From the NCBI GenBank assembly GCA_025602905.1, contig JAHLKI010000003.1, positions 1,116,001 through 1,180,000 of the forward strand: a stretch of DNA of 64,000 bases, written 5' to 3'. Below the pieces are notes generated by a model that did no database searches, was not told where the DNA came from, and was given only the letters and a program-made list of their open reading frames with translations. Origin of the DNA: Phlyctochytrium arcticum (Eukaryota > Chytridiomycota > Chytridiomycetes > Chytridiales > Chytridiaceae). Of this stretch, positions 1 through 10,476 are shown piece by piece (positions within the stretch are counted from its first letter, which is position 1; each line of letters begins with the position of its first letter). The translations under genes and the position numbers were made by a program.

Positions 1-789
1 CAACGCGCATTTTGTGAGGATCCGGAAATTCAAGGGAGAGGAGGCAGCGGATGTGAATGTGAACATCCAAAAATATTCGAGCGTTGTATATACAGTAGTT
101 GTAAATATCGTAAAGACTAGTTTATAAATCCTATGGCGAAATTTGTTTTTAAATGCAAGAGTGCAGAAAGTAAAACAGAGCGGAGTTGAAGGGGAACAGA
201 TTATGTAATAGCAACCAAGAGGTAAGGGAGGCCGAAGTTGCATAGAGATCCGCAAAGCCAGCGAGAAGGAATATGCCAACATTCACGTGAATGCCCAGGG
301 AGTGGTTTGGTAAATACTGTAGAGCATTTATCCCAAACTGTTTGAGCACGGTGAAAGTTTGTAAATAACCTCAATCAAATGAGAATTGTTTAGTTGTAAA
401 TGACGTAAAGAGTAGCCAAAAGTCAAACACTCCACCAACATGATTGAATTGGTACTATACAAGTCTATTAATGACAGGTATGCCGGGGGAGCTGCTATGG
501 CCAAGGAGCAGAAGGAAAGCAGCTGCAGCCGCGATACAGGTAAGTCAAAATCGATTAACCTAGAGTACATGTGTGGAATGAAGCGGCAGGGTGTGTAAAG
601 TGAAGCTCATTGAGAAAAAAAATGGAGGGCCACAGGCAGGTCCAGGCCCCCCAATGAATAAGTTAACTCCAAAAAACAAGAAAGCCAAAGAAGTTAACTT
701 AAAAACGGCCAGCCGGTGGTGGTAAATGAAGAATACTTGAACCTTAGCCAGTCATTTCGCTCCAAGCCGTTCGACAGATTAAGCAACAG
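1..789. other. No recognisable gene (left edge)
   Basis: Only short open frames occur here and none shows a motif or a coding-like composition that I recognise. The stretch is moderately A/T-rich on both strands. I see no LTR ends, tRNA fold or terminal inverted repeat. It is best read as eroded intergenic or transposon-derived DNA. Confidence 0.5.
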
Positions 790-1355
790 CTGTTGATGCA
801 GGTACTGCGCAATCCGACCTCCGTAATGCATATAATGCATCTGCTGTGCAACCCACTGCCTCTGACCTTTTTTCCCAGACACCTGCATGGGAGGCAGCAA
901 CTCCTTTCACTACCAACATGATCATCGCCAATGTCCTGAACGAGCAACGCATATCTTCCTCTGCTAGCGCCGCAACCGACCAATCAGGCAATACAGCTCC
1001 CCAACCAAGAAAACGCCTCCGACAGGAGAGCCCCGCATGATCCGAAGACGAACGCATTGCAGAGGAGCAACCGGAACGAGCTGCTGCAAATAGCGCCCAA
1101 TGACATCCATTTCCGTTCCCTAGTCACATGAAAGTTAATCCCAAGATGACGAGTGCGGCATGGGCTCTGCTGGAGCAGCTGCCCGCTCTCGAAGGCAATA
1201 TGTACGGGAGCCAGGCAGACTTTGTCAAGTGGATGCGAATATTGGTTAAATACTGTGATGAGGCCAAGCTGCCGCTTCTATTCAATGACTCCTGGATCGA
1301 ACCTATTAACCCGGCCTTCAGTTCTCTTGAGAATACTCACCTATCAGCGTGCAAG
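790..1355 (+). pseudogene. Fragment of an unrecognised protein-coding gene
   Basis: Two plus-strand frames (about 790-1040 and 1128-1355) look coding. The first is Ala/Ser/Thr-rich and ends in a basic PRKRLRQ patch that could be a nuclear localisation signal. The second contains Trp/Leu-rich helical sequence (AAWALLEQLPALEGNMYG, then FVKWMRILVKY). A stop and a frame change separate them, and the second frame is cut at 1356, where an inverted-repeat arm begins. No family is recognised. It could be the N-terminal part of a transposon gene or a host gene fragment. Confidence 0.35.
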
Positions 1356-1748
1356 TCTATATACTGTAGTATAGTAGCAATGTCCGAAAAAGATGACAGG
1401 ACCCGTTCGGACACCCGCCAAAGTTGTAGGCCAAGTGAAAAACTCTGCCTCTTGCCTTCATCTTTTGAGTTCTCTGTTTGCATTCTCTCCAAGACACCAT
1501 AGAAATAAATATCTTATTGTGGACGTACTCTGACCGGCACCAACACTACGTAAGTGTTGAGGTTACTACCGCCGTTTGCAATTGCTGACAGTTCTGCATC
1601 TTAGATCAACTCTCGCGATGTTCACTATGTCTTCGATCATGGGAGCCATTGAAGAACATGCGCGTGCGCTTATAGCACAACACGGAAATGCCGCCGCTGC
1701 TATTGATGCTCAGGTCCAGCAGCAACAGCAAGGTTCTGCTACCGACCA
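1356..1748 (+). repeat. Left arm of a ~400 bp inverted repeat
   Basis: This 393 bp arm matches the reverse complement of 2984-3409 over its whole length with scattered substitutions and small gaps. It carries a TATA-like start (TCTATATACT), a stretch encoding PSEKLCLLPSSFEF, and then the start of an open frame (FTMSSIMGAIEEHARALIAQ). The arm ends abruptly at 1748, where Crypton recombinase sequence begins in a different frame. It could be one end of a fold-back element or a second copy of a promoter and first exon. Confidence 0.75.
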
Positions 1749-2805
1749 CACATTCTGAATCTGGAGTACGGTGCTATCTGGTCACAGGAACTTGATCCCC
1801 AGCCAGAGGGGCCAACACCAGGTCACTTGATTGGGCTTACCTCACGCAAATCGAATACAAACGTCCATGGGAGGGTCGAGATCAGTGGAGCAATGCGTCA
1901 CAAAAATGTTTAGTTGGATGTTCTAAACGCTGTCGGTTTCTTTTTCATCTGGATATTTGAAGTGAACAAAGAAACTCCTCCCAACATGGTCACTGAATCT
2001 TCCGGCTGGGCGGAAGTGTCCTAGGTGCGGGGAGAGCGTACGACAGTTGCCTCAAAGAAGTCTAAAACGAAGCAAAAAACAGGTGCGGGCACAGCCGTTC
2101 AGCCTAGATCTGCCCCCAGATCGGAAGCCTTCTCAAAAGCATGTACAGTAAGTAACGCAGCATAGTACTTGGTACTTCCTGAACTCACTAGTTAAATTCA
2201 GATCCTGGTTTAAATCAGCTCAGTTACGACCAGCATAATGCCCCCTTGTCAAGACCACCTTCACTAAGCTGCATATTATGACCTCCAGAGTAACCCATGC
2301 CTTTCGGGCCCGCGGTACTCAGGAAGCAGAGAGATTGGGGGTGGATTCTGAGCAACTGGCCAGGCTAGCCGGATGGACACTCACCACTAAAAATGCCTGT
2401 TACCGTATACTACCAACCTCCCTATGCAACCCCTCCGCGCCTTGGCTGGTTGGTCCAAAGATGGAAGAACATACTTCGTGGCACGCGCATCCGTTATTCC
2501 TACTGAAGAAGATTTTTCCATGGATTGAGGGTCAGCTAGCTGAGATTCATCAAATTTTTGTGAAACAGGCGTGAAAGTCATTGCAAGTAAAGCTTTTCTC
2601 ATCTTTCTGCAGAAGTTGCGCACTGTCATTCTCCAAGATTCTGTCCTGTGTTCCGAGACGCATGAAGATCATGGAATCTGGTGTCATGAAATCTTCAGCT
2701 CTGCAGAATATTTGACTTTTGCGAAAGAGTTAAAAGCTGCTATTGCCACATGCCCAGCAAGCCAATATCGGAATCTTGAAAGGGGCGTAGTCGTGGAGGG
2801 ATGAT
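1749..2805 (+). pseudogene. Crypton tyrosine recombinase remnant (Ndc10-like)
   Basis: Broken plus-strand frames resemble the Crypton recombinase at 34.05-36.26 kb. Near 1750-1920 there is a block like the Ndc10 DNA-binding domain (GRVEISGAMRHKNV, compare RIEYGGAMRSKDV in the other copy). At 2278-2440 comes the catalytic end, with H-x-x-R (THAFRARG) and the Tyr of NACYRI. At 2575-2760 there is a segment like the later region (VILQDSVL, then HGIW and HEIFSS). Several stops and frame changes separate the blocks, and the N-terminal part and the GCR1_C DNA-binding tail are missing. The family role is site-specific strand exchange for transposon integration and excision; this copy cannot encode it. 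Confidence 0.7.
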
Positions 2806-3165
2806 GCGCGGTGGTCGGCCAAGGGGGCGGCAGATGGGGCGCTGGCCAGGTGCTGGATTGGTTGCTGCCATGGAGCCGGCAGATTCACCCTGGGCAGCGG
2901 TGGGGGTTGTGCCTGCACGCATTGGCGCTTGCCGTAATGCTTGAAGCGCGCTGCCATGTTGGGCAATGCGCTCGCTGGCACGGTGGTCGATAGCAGAACC
3001 TTGCTGTTGGTGCAGGACTTGAGCATCAATAGCAGCGGCGGCATTTCCGTGTTACGCTATAAGCACACGCGCATGTTCTTCAATGGCTCTCATGATAGCA
3101 GACAAAGTGAAGATCGCACAACTTGATCTAAGATGCAGAACTGTCAGCAATTGCAAACGGCGGTA
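2740..3165 (-). pseudogene. Unrecognised frame from the inverted arm
   Basis: Reading leftwards from the right inverted arm, a mostly open frame begins near 3165 with a Met-rich start and AIEEHARVLIA. It continues past the arm boundary at 2984 into RASERIAQHGSALQALRQ and then Pro/Ala-rich sequence. One in-frame stop falls inside the arm. The other arm holds the same start but diverges at 1749, so this side probably preserves the native continuation. The helical, Gln-rich character suggests a coiled-coil segment; no family is recognised. Confidence 0.35.
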
Positions 3166-3409
3166 GTAACCTGGATACTTACGTAGCAAAGTAGTGGTGT
3201 TGGTGTGGGTCACAGTAGTCGTAGTAGCGTCCACAGTAAGATCTATATATATATGGTGTCTTGGTGAGAATGAAAAGAGCAAACTCAAAAGATGAAGGCA
3301 AGAGGCAGCATTTTTCACTCGGCCTACAGCCTCGGCGGGACCAATGGGTGTCCGGGCGGGTCACGTGGGCACGTGTTCTTTTTCAGACATTGCTATTTCA
3401 CTTTATAGA
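2984..3409 (-). repeat. Right arm of the ~400 bp inverted repeat
   Basis: This is the partner of 1356-1748, in opposite orientation. It has its own TATA-like sequence (the ATATATATA run at 3244-3252) and shares both translated blocks with the left arm. It is about 30 bp longer because of small insertions, including a CACGTG-containing stretch near 3363-3374. The two arms enclose 1.2 kb containing Crypton remnants. Confidence 0.75.
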
Positions 3410-3503
3410 TTTCGAATATAGAGAGTTAAACCAGAGCTTACCCCCGGGGCGCAAAGTGCACCGGGGCTTTAATAAAGATTAGTGATTTTACATTTCTTAA
3501 GTG

Positions 3504-3971
3504 ATGAGCTTGTCAACTACAGAAATGATTGATTGGCTTCTGGTGGAAGCAGCCCGTGATGCCCACCCACATCCTCAATATCATCATGGGCAAAAGTATA
3601 TATCAAAGTTACGTGACTCTTTTTCCGCACAAGCTGCCTTCTGGGGATTGCGAGATCCGACCCATTTCCCGTAGTCCTTGCTTTGGCCAGATCTTTGCCT
3701 CAACAATAATCATTCGCGTACCTCCGTACAGGATGACCAACTTCGCAATTTGCTACTGGCCTACCTGACAGATGATGTTGTGGATCTTGGTGACCCAGCA
3801 TCCCTGTGTGCCGTCCCGAATATTTCACAATTTGCTAGGTACCTACCTACCCGGGCTGCTTCATACACGGAGGACTTTTCCACCATCGTTAAAATTGTGG
3901 CCATCCCCACTATCGTCAAGGTTCCCATCATCATCCCTTTTTACTCTATTGTCACTTTCCTACTGATCTAA
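3504..3971 (+). pseudogene. Unrecognised reading frame with one internal stop
   Basis: A plus-strand frame opens at the ATG at 3504 (MSLSTTEMIDWLLVEAARDAHPHP) and stays coding-like through LLLAYLTDDVVDLGDPASL until 3971, apart from a TAG near 3679. The end becomes hydrophobic (VAIPTIVKVPIIIPFYSIV), either a membrane-like tail or translation of an intron. No family is recognised. It may be the start of another transposon gene. Confidence 0.3.
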
Positions 3972-4007
3972 TTACAACTTATAAATTCCATAATAGACCA
4001 GAGCTCT

Positions 4008-4066
4008 CCCCCACACATGCAGTATGGGGCATTTAATATGATGAAAGATTCATCAGGGCGGTGGGG
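4008..4066. repeat. Short hairpin-forming inverted repeat
   Basis: GAGCTCTCCCCCAC near 4010 is mirrored by GTGGGGGAGCTC near 4055 with about 30 nt between them. It could be a cruciform or a transcript hairpin. It lies just beyond the 3' end of the copia remnant that follows. Confidence 0.4.
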
Positions 4067-4139
4067 GAGCTCCCAGTTGTCTAAGAGGCTACCGGGAACT
4101 CTTGCTTGGCATTCCGAGGAATCATCACCAGAGTCACAT

Positions 4140-5600
4140 CCGAGCCATCAAACAAGATACTCGGGAGAGCCATCATCACCAACTCTTTGATCTACAATAC
4201 AATCAACTGGTGTATCCTCATCATCATTGTAGTCAAAAAATTCGACGTGTTCTTCAGCGCCATCAAAATGAGAAGTTAAGGCACCTTCTTCATCGAACAC
4301 AACATCTCAAGTATTGACAATGTTGTGATGATAGGGGTTCCAGAGAATATAACACTTCTTTGTTTCGTGGTAGCCGAGTAGGTAGCATCTTCTGACCTTG
4401 GCATCGGTTTTGGGTCTCTTGGATGTGGTGTCGTGCACAACAGCTGGGGACCAGATTGCTCAAAGATGACCTACTTTGGGACGCTTGCCTTTGTAAAGTT
4501 TGTATGGAGTAAGGCCATCGTTTGCACAAGAAGGACAGCGGTTGCAAATGTAGGCGGCAGTATGGAAAAGGGTTAGGGTGCCTTCGGGTGCCCACAGAAC
4601 TTGCGGAATCTTGTAGTGATGGATATGGGCACGCATTGTATCCCAGAGAGTTCTATTGAACCTTTCCGCAACCCCATTTGACTGGGGGGTACTAGCAGTA
4701 GTCGTCTCGGCCCGGATTCTGTTTTCTTCAAGATATGTCTCAAATTCATTGCTGCAGTATTCACCACCTCCGTCGGTCTTAGACACTTGATGACATAGCC
4801 TTTCTCCTTCATTTCCTTCTCGACTTTGATGCGGAACAGCGCGAAACACTCAAACGTATCACTCTTCTCAGGTCGGAAATAGGTCCAACGTATCCAAGAA
4901 TAGTCATCAATGAAAGTAATGGCGTACAGTGCTCCGGTCCATGTTTCCACACGCTGTGGGCCGCAAAGGTCGGAGTGGATGAGTTCGAGAGGTTCTGTAG
5001 CTCTTCTGGTTGCAGGATGGAAAGGTGCCGTGCGGACTTGCCGACAGAACAGCCGTAACAGTGTCTGTGTGGCTGATAGCTGAGGGTAATGTCTCCCATA
5101 CCTTCTACCAACTTCGGAAGCTTGGCCAGTGATCGCATGTTCAGGTAGGCGAAACGGTGGTGCCAAAAGGCGTCTCAGGTCGGTTCTATTCAGGGTTGCT
5201 TCATTAACCATGAACGTTTGGGGATTGCAACAAACAGCATTTCCTGACAATCGGAACTGGTGGTGATAAAGATGTCCAATGGCTAGTTTCCTCTGCATTC
5301 GAGTTGAAGTGGGCTCCATCGCAAGTATATGCCGTGCCTTCCGGGTGGAACAGGACTACTTGATTGGACTCATTCAAGGATCAAACAGATACCAAGTTTG
5401 CTGATAGTTCTGGTGCGTAGAGGACGTTCTCAAGTTCAAGATCGTTGCCTTCGAATTCAACTGAGCCAACTCCTACCACAGGTATCTCCACGTCGTTGCC
5501 TACACAAACGGAGGATGAACCAGCGTGCATGTCTTGTAGGACTTGGGTATTGTTACCCATGTGTTGAGTTGCGCCAGAGTCCAGGATGAAGGTCTGTTAT
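4140..5600 (-). pseudogene. Copia E protease-integrase (pol, RT missing)
   Basis: The retropepsin motif DSGATQHM is encoded at 5567-5581 and just downstream. It is followed by a protease body ending in NVLYAPELSANL, a pre-integrase region, and the integrase core with IHSDLCGPQ, IDDYSW, TDGGGEY and PQSNGVAERFN, the D-D-E residues of copia integrases. The integrase would join element cDNA to the host genome. A frame change near 4800 and stops in the tail break the gene, including a TGA at GHL-stop-AIWSPAVV. The tail continues with YLLGY and an acidic stretch (DYNDDEDTPVD), then stops before any RT motif. Confidence 0.8.
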
Positions 5601-5617
5601 CTTTGGCAAACATTGCA

Positions 5618-6469
5618 CTATTGGGTTTCTTTGTATGGACCTCCTGTGTCCCGAGCTTGTATTATGGCAGGATATTCATGGGTACGGTGGGTGACACTAT
5701 GGCACCAGGAGCATGGGTACGTTGGTCGAGTACTCTTTCCCATTCTTTGCTGATTGGTAGTGGAGGTTGAAGGGGTAGAAGCGGGTTGCTTTCCTTTGTT
5801 GTTGCGAGTATTTTCAACGGCCAAGGCTTCTTCGTATCATTTTGGTTGGCTGCGATCCTGACGGAGGCAAGCTCATTGGAGTTCTCCCAGCGATATGAGG
5901 TTGTCTTTGTTGGTGGAAATCATCTCTTTGACGTTCTTGTCCAGTCGGTATTTCTACAGGAACATTGCCTCAGAGTCAGATACATCTGGCAGTTGTAGGT
6001 ACAGGTTGTTGAGCTCCTTGGTATACTCCTGAACACCTTTGTTGTTGGTAAGAGAGAGTATGGCACTTCTGATCCTTTCTGCATGGTCTTGTGGTGCGAT
6101 GTAGTCAATAAACATTTTGGAGAGGGCGGGCCAGGTTCGGATGCGTTGAGGGGAATCAGCCGGGAACTTCTTGAGGTGAGACCACCAGGCAAGACGTGCA
6201 AAGCCGACGAGCTGACTGCTTGCTAGTTGGAGGGCTTCTGGTGGAGTCAATTCGACTGATGCTAGGTATCCGTCCATTCTCTTCATGAATTCGAATAGTT
6301 TCTGGGTGTCTCCCATCTCTCCGGAATATATGGGTATGTTGTCCAATAGTTTCTTGTGCAGGGGTTTGATTTCGTTGGTGACAATGACGGTGCTGGTGGG
6401 GGATGCTGCACGAGGAGGTACTTGTAGGGCGAGTACTTGGTCAACAAACGCGTCAAATCTTTCGTCCAT
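5618..6469 (-). pseudogene. Copia E gag with altered zinc knuckle
   Basis: The frame from 6469 to 5954 is a retrotransposon capsid-like protein. It has KPLHKKLLDNIPIYSGEMGD near the start and then helical sequence (QLVGFARLAWWSHLKKFPAD, TWPALSKMFIDYIAPQDHAE). The next frame (5824-5618) is basic and Ser/Thr-rich and holds CSWCHSVTHRTHEYP at 5672-5713, a CCHC nucleocapsid knuckle in which the fourth ligand is Tyr. The two frames are offset, so at least one indel lies between them. A close copy of this gag sits in opposite orientation at 7795-8305. Confidence 0.75.
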
Positions 6470-6689
6470 CCTGGCCTCAAGCTGCTGGGTTCAGGCGGCG
6501 ATTGTGGTGGCTCCTTGAGTTGGAAGTAAGAGGGGGTTGTTTGTTAAGGGTGTTACCTCACCCATGTTGACTTGATCATCCTGAGCGTCCATGTAGGCTG
6601 AGGTGTCAGCGTCAGGGTGGTGGTCTTGTCATCAGACGTTCTCGGAGGAGATCGCTCGAAGTTGGGCATCGGCAAGGACACTTGGATGA

Positions 6690-6780
6690 TGGTCTGTTGG
6701 ATTGGGGGAAGACAAGTAAGTCTACAGCCCTATAGGGCTGGATGCGGCTCAGGGGCTCTAACCAGCAGAAATTGGCAGAC
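6690..6780 (-). repeat. Leader block repeated inverted at 7690-7760
   Basis: GCCCTATAGGGCTGGATGCG and the adjoining bases (gctcaggggctctaacc) reappear as the reverse complement near 7690-7735. In both places the block lies upstream of a copia gag, so it is probably the untranslated leader, perhaps including the primer-binding site, of one copia family. Confidence 0.6.
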
Positions 6781-6849
6781 ATGGAACAAGGTACTGAGTA
6801 GAATTGCATCAAAATTGATAAGGGGGATGGGGATGACCCTGCTTTCATA

Positions 6850-7680
6850 GCCGCAGAGGTACCCTAAGTCTCATATGTGTAAAGGTACAAATGGTGAAGA
6901 AAAACAGAGACACATAAGACACACAAGGTAGCGGACTGATCAAAAGTGACAAAGTTCAATAAGAGCAGACACTACTGGGAAGACTAGACTATACTCATGA
7001 GTGATCAGTTCCTACTCTACAACGCGTAACGCGTGGGAAACAGATGAGCCAGAAGTTCCAGCTGGACCAGACCAATCTTGCCCATGTGACTTGTTGTTGG
7101 TGTTAGGATTCAGGATTCACAGCCACATCCAATACTACCAAATTTCGACTATGCCGCAGAACCACAATTCTTTCGGATATATTAGCACTGAGAAATGTAT
7201 ATGAGGCAACTCATGTATACCCTTCCTTAAAAAGGATCATCGTACAATATACTGATTCTCAACAGTAGGCTGAAGCCAGATAGTGGAAATGCCAATGACC
7301 AGTCTCTTGTTCCGACAGTGCCTGTTGGAACTGGATGGTCGGCATGCTCTATGCACCCCTCGCACAGTTCGAGATTGTGGCCCACGGTTATTTTGTTTTA
7401 TCTTATCCGACCTTCCTCCTATGCTGTCATAAGACGATGCATTGTTGAACCCATTATTTTCTCTGAGGAATTCCCTTCCTTCATTATGTTTCCCCTAGAG
7501 CAATATGTTTTTCCCATATTCCTATATGTGAATCTGTGTTGATATCTCTTATCTCTTCTGTACTATACATTGGGATTGGGGGAGATTTTTCCTATATGTG
7601 GAGAACATCCCCCGCACCCCACTTTTGAATACATGCGTTTTTTTCAGTACCTTCTTGCCGAAGTCTTCTCCTACTAAGTA
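6850..7680. other. Gene-free stretch between two opposed copia gag copies
   Basis: No convincing coding frame is present. The sequence is A/T-rich with pyrimidine-rich runs (7440-7560). Because it lies between the leaders of two opposed copia copies it may hold degenerate LTR sequence, but I could not align two LTRs. Confidence 0.4.
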
Positions 7681-8305
7681 AGAATGGCAAAATCCAACAG
7701 GTTAGAGCCCCTGAGCCGCATCCAAAGCCCTATAGTGCTGAGACTCATAGTCCTTTGAAAATTCAACATTTCTTCGTCCAAAGCATCCTCTGGTATGCCC
7801 AACATTGAGAGATCCCCCAAAGTCAACAAAAGACTAGATGCCTTCGTCGAACGGATGTTAGCCATGCGAGATACTTCTGGTCAAGCAAGAGCTGCATCAC
7901 CTACCAACACCCTCACTGTTGCCAATGAAAGTAAAACCCTCCACAAGAAACTCCTTGACAATATCCAAAAATACTCAAGAGAGATGGGGGACACACAAAA
8001 GCTTTGCGAGTTAATTAAAGGAATGGACGCGTACCTAGCATCAGTCAATCTCTCGCCTCAAGAATGCCTACAGCTTGCAACAAGTCAACTCACTGGTTTC
8101 GCGCGTTTAGCATGGCAAGCCCACCTCAAGAAATTCCCAGGCGATTCTCCACAGCATATTCGAACTTGGCCAGCATTATCCAAGATGTTCATCGAGTATG
8201 CGGCACCTCAAGACCACGCTGAAAGGATTAGAACAGCCATCCTTGCACTTCCTAACAACAAAGGAGTACAAAAGTACACCAAGGAGTTTCATAAATCTAC
8301 AAGGG
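7680..8305 (+). pseudogene. Second copia gag copy, truncated
   Basis: The frame starts at 7795 (MPNIERSPKVNKRLDAFVER) and matches the gag at 6469-5954 almost throughout: LHKKLLDNIQKYSREMGD, TGFARLAWQAHLKKFPGD, TWPALSKMFIEYAAPQDHAE. The similarity ends near 8305, after KGVQKYTKEF, where unrelated sequence begins that leads into the Helitron. The simplest reading is that this copia copy was cut by that insertion or by a deletion. The zinc knuckle and pol are absent. Confidence 0.75.
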
Positions 8306-8605
8306 TAGCCACGCGAGTAAACTCTGCGTTGTAGACATGAGCGTAGGGAATGAGTGATGTGTTATGCATTGGCAATTATATCAGAGGACAAAAAAAAATT
8401 ATGATATTAGAGAGTAAGTCATATTATGTGTCAATGGAAGAAACTAAATTAGATGTAGAGGAGAAGGTAAAAAGTAGGTGATTATTAGAGAGGCTAAAAA
8501 TTAGGTGATTAGGGGAGAAGCTAAAGATTAAGTGAGTAAGGGGAGCTAAACATAATGTTACAAAGGGAGCATGAAGTATGTGAGTGTGAGAGTGTGAGTA
8601 GGGGG
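8306..8605. other. Purine-rich non-coding DNA, probable 3' flank of Helitron 1
   Basis: The plus strand is rich in A and G, with loosely repeated units (aggtgattagag / aggtgattagggg). It lies directly downstream of the Helitron 1 helicase on the minus strand, so it should contain that element's 3' end. I could not identify a certain CTRR terminus or its hairpin. Confidence 0.4.
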
Positions 8606-10433
8606 TTAAACGCTGTTCAAAACTTCTTCGTAGACCATGTTCCGCACATAGCCCTTGGGTCCCTGCATATCGAGTACTTTGAGGAATTGTTGCCCGGTGA
8701 CTCGCGAAACTCCAACATACAGTTGTCCATGAGCAAACACCGGGGTTGGTAAGTATAGCCCGACATGTGTCATCATTTGTCCTTGACTCTTGTTAATGGT
8801 CATCGCGTAGGCAACGCGGGCGGGAAACTGTCTTCTTTTCAGGACGAATGGCAAGTCCCCCTCGTTGGTGGTCATGCGAATTTGGGTAGGAAGACTATCG
8901 ATCCGATATTGGTCCCTGTCAGTATCTTCGCCTCAATGACTTTTTGGCCAAGACGTTCGACTATCAGGCAAGTTCCATTACAAAGGCCGAGTGATGGGTT
9001 CAAGTTGCGCAGTAGAATAATGGGAACTCCGATCTTCAATCTCAGTTTGTGGTTTGCCAGGCCACTTGTCTTCACAGAGTTGAGAAATTCTACCGGAAAC
9101 CGAGCCTCCCTCAACATTTCTCCCTCCCGCGCTTCTGTGATACCTGTATTGACGGAATCTGCGCTCAAGTACTGCGTGATGTCCCCAGGCAAGGAGTCGA
9201 GCATACGGTCATTCACCTCATCAACGTCGTCATTTTTTGATGTCAGGATACTTCTCTCCATAAGATACCGAGCATTGCCCACATGGTCTTGACAGCGCAG
9301 GGGGAAGCTTGATCCAATCCCGTTCACCACCTTCAGTTGCTGGGAATTTGGGAAGAGCGTCATTTCCAACATCCAGAACCCACTGAGCAAACTCTCCAGC
9401 TTCCGGTGATTCTGCATTCACAACCCCCATGTTGATGTGCAGATGTAGGATATGGACATGCGGCCGGAGGGGACATCGAGGGAGAGACGCGGCTACTATG
9501 GCTTCTTTTCCGCCTCTGACAATGACTGGTAAGATTTGGCAAAAGTCACCACCCATAGCGACCGTTTTTCTGCCAAAAGGTCGCGTTGAGTCCATGACGT
9601 CCTGCAACAATCGGTCAACGCACTCAAACGCAAAACGGTGCTGCATGGGGGCCTCATCCGAAATGATCAGATCCGCCGCGCGCAGCAATTCTGCTTCTGG
9701 TCCTTGCTTGGTAATGCGGGATGTGGACTCCCCAGTCAATTGGATAGGAATGCGCAGTCTGACCGGCGCGTTGAAGTAGAGCGGCGATGCCCGAGGAAGC
9801 GACGGCGAGTACAATCTTTCCTTGAGCTCGAATCCGCGCCATTACAGTGTTCCAAACAAAAGTCTTCCCCGTGCCACCGCATCCATTGACAAAGAAAACT
9901 TTGCCTTGACCATTCGTAACTGACTCTAAAATGGTTTGATAGACGATCTGTTGGTCGGCTTTGAGCTTTGGTTTGTTAGTATCCGCTTCTTCAGCCAGAG
10001 CCGCTTGGTCGAAATTCAAGTTATCTTGAATGAGTCGATTGGCAATAGTTGCAGTTGGGATATATGTGGTAGCCGGCAAAGAATAGAATAAGAGCGACTT
10101 CCCGCGCGACCTTAAGGTTTCCTGCAACTCGTACAACGCGCGATTATTCAAATCCTCTTCGGTAAGGGTCAGTGAGATGTTGCCTGTTTTGCGTTGGGCA
10201 CGGGACTGCAGATCATCACTGAGGGCTTCCCAATGAGTGTTCCAAAGACTCAACGGATCCGGCACATCACAGAATAGCAGGATATACGCGAAAAGATCAC
10301 GGAGACGCTTGCCTGTCTGCCAAATGCTAGCTTCTGTTAGTACGGAGTGCCACTCGTCGTCGTCCTCGAGAAGGCCAAGAGCAACACATGCTTGCTTGAA
10401 CATAGGGTATTCCACATTGTTGACGGTGCGCAA
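8606..10433 (-). pseudogene. Helitron 1 helicase part (PIF1-like)
   Basis: Walker A is NGCGGTGKTFVWNT. After a frameshift near 9770, Walker B is IISDEAPM and motif III is GGDFCQILPV. Later motifs are ERSILTSKNDDVDEVN and LRLKIGVPIILLRN, and the last frame has FPARVAYAMTINKSQGQ and GQLYVGVSRV (motifs V and VI). The full SF1B set is therefore present but spread over four offset frames (10433-9654, 9814-9230, 9417-8872, 8875-8606). In the family this helicase unwinds the strand being transferred. Confidence 0.88.
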
Positions 10434-10476
10434 AACTTTGAAAGGAAGTGGGGCCGGTGACGACTGTCAATAACAT

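Larger units (their letters stand above)
4140..6780 (-). mobile_element. Ty1/copia retrotransposon, truncated (copia E)
   Basis: On the minus strand the order is gag (6469-5954), zinc-knuckle region (5824-5618), aspartic protease (about 5581), pre-integrase and integrase core (5319-4460), then the integrase-RT linker to about 4140. This is the Pseudoviridae order, with integrase ahead of RT. No reverse transcriptase or RNase H follows, so the element is truncated or deleted at its 3' end. I could not define LTRs. A block upstream of gag (6690-6780) is repeated inverted at 7690-7760, next to a second gag copy. Confidence 0.8.

Noticed and set aside
4102..4317. His/Gln-rich plus-strand frame
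   Set aside because: It is antisense to the acidic tail of the copia E integrase-RT linker.
9429..9779. Plus-strand frames opposite Helitron 1 helicase
   Set aside because: These are shadows of the helicase coding strand, whose motifs are clearly on the minus strand.
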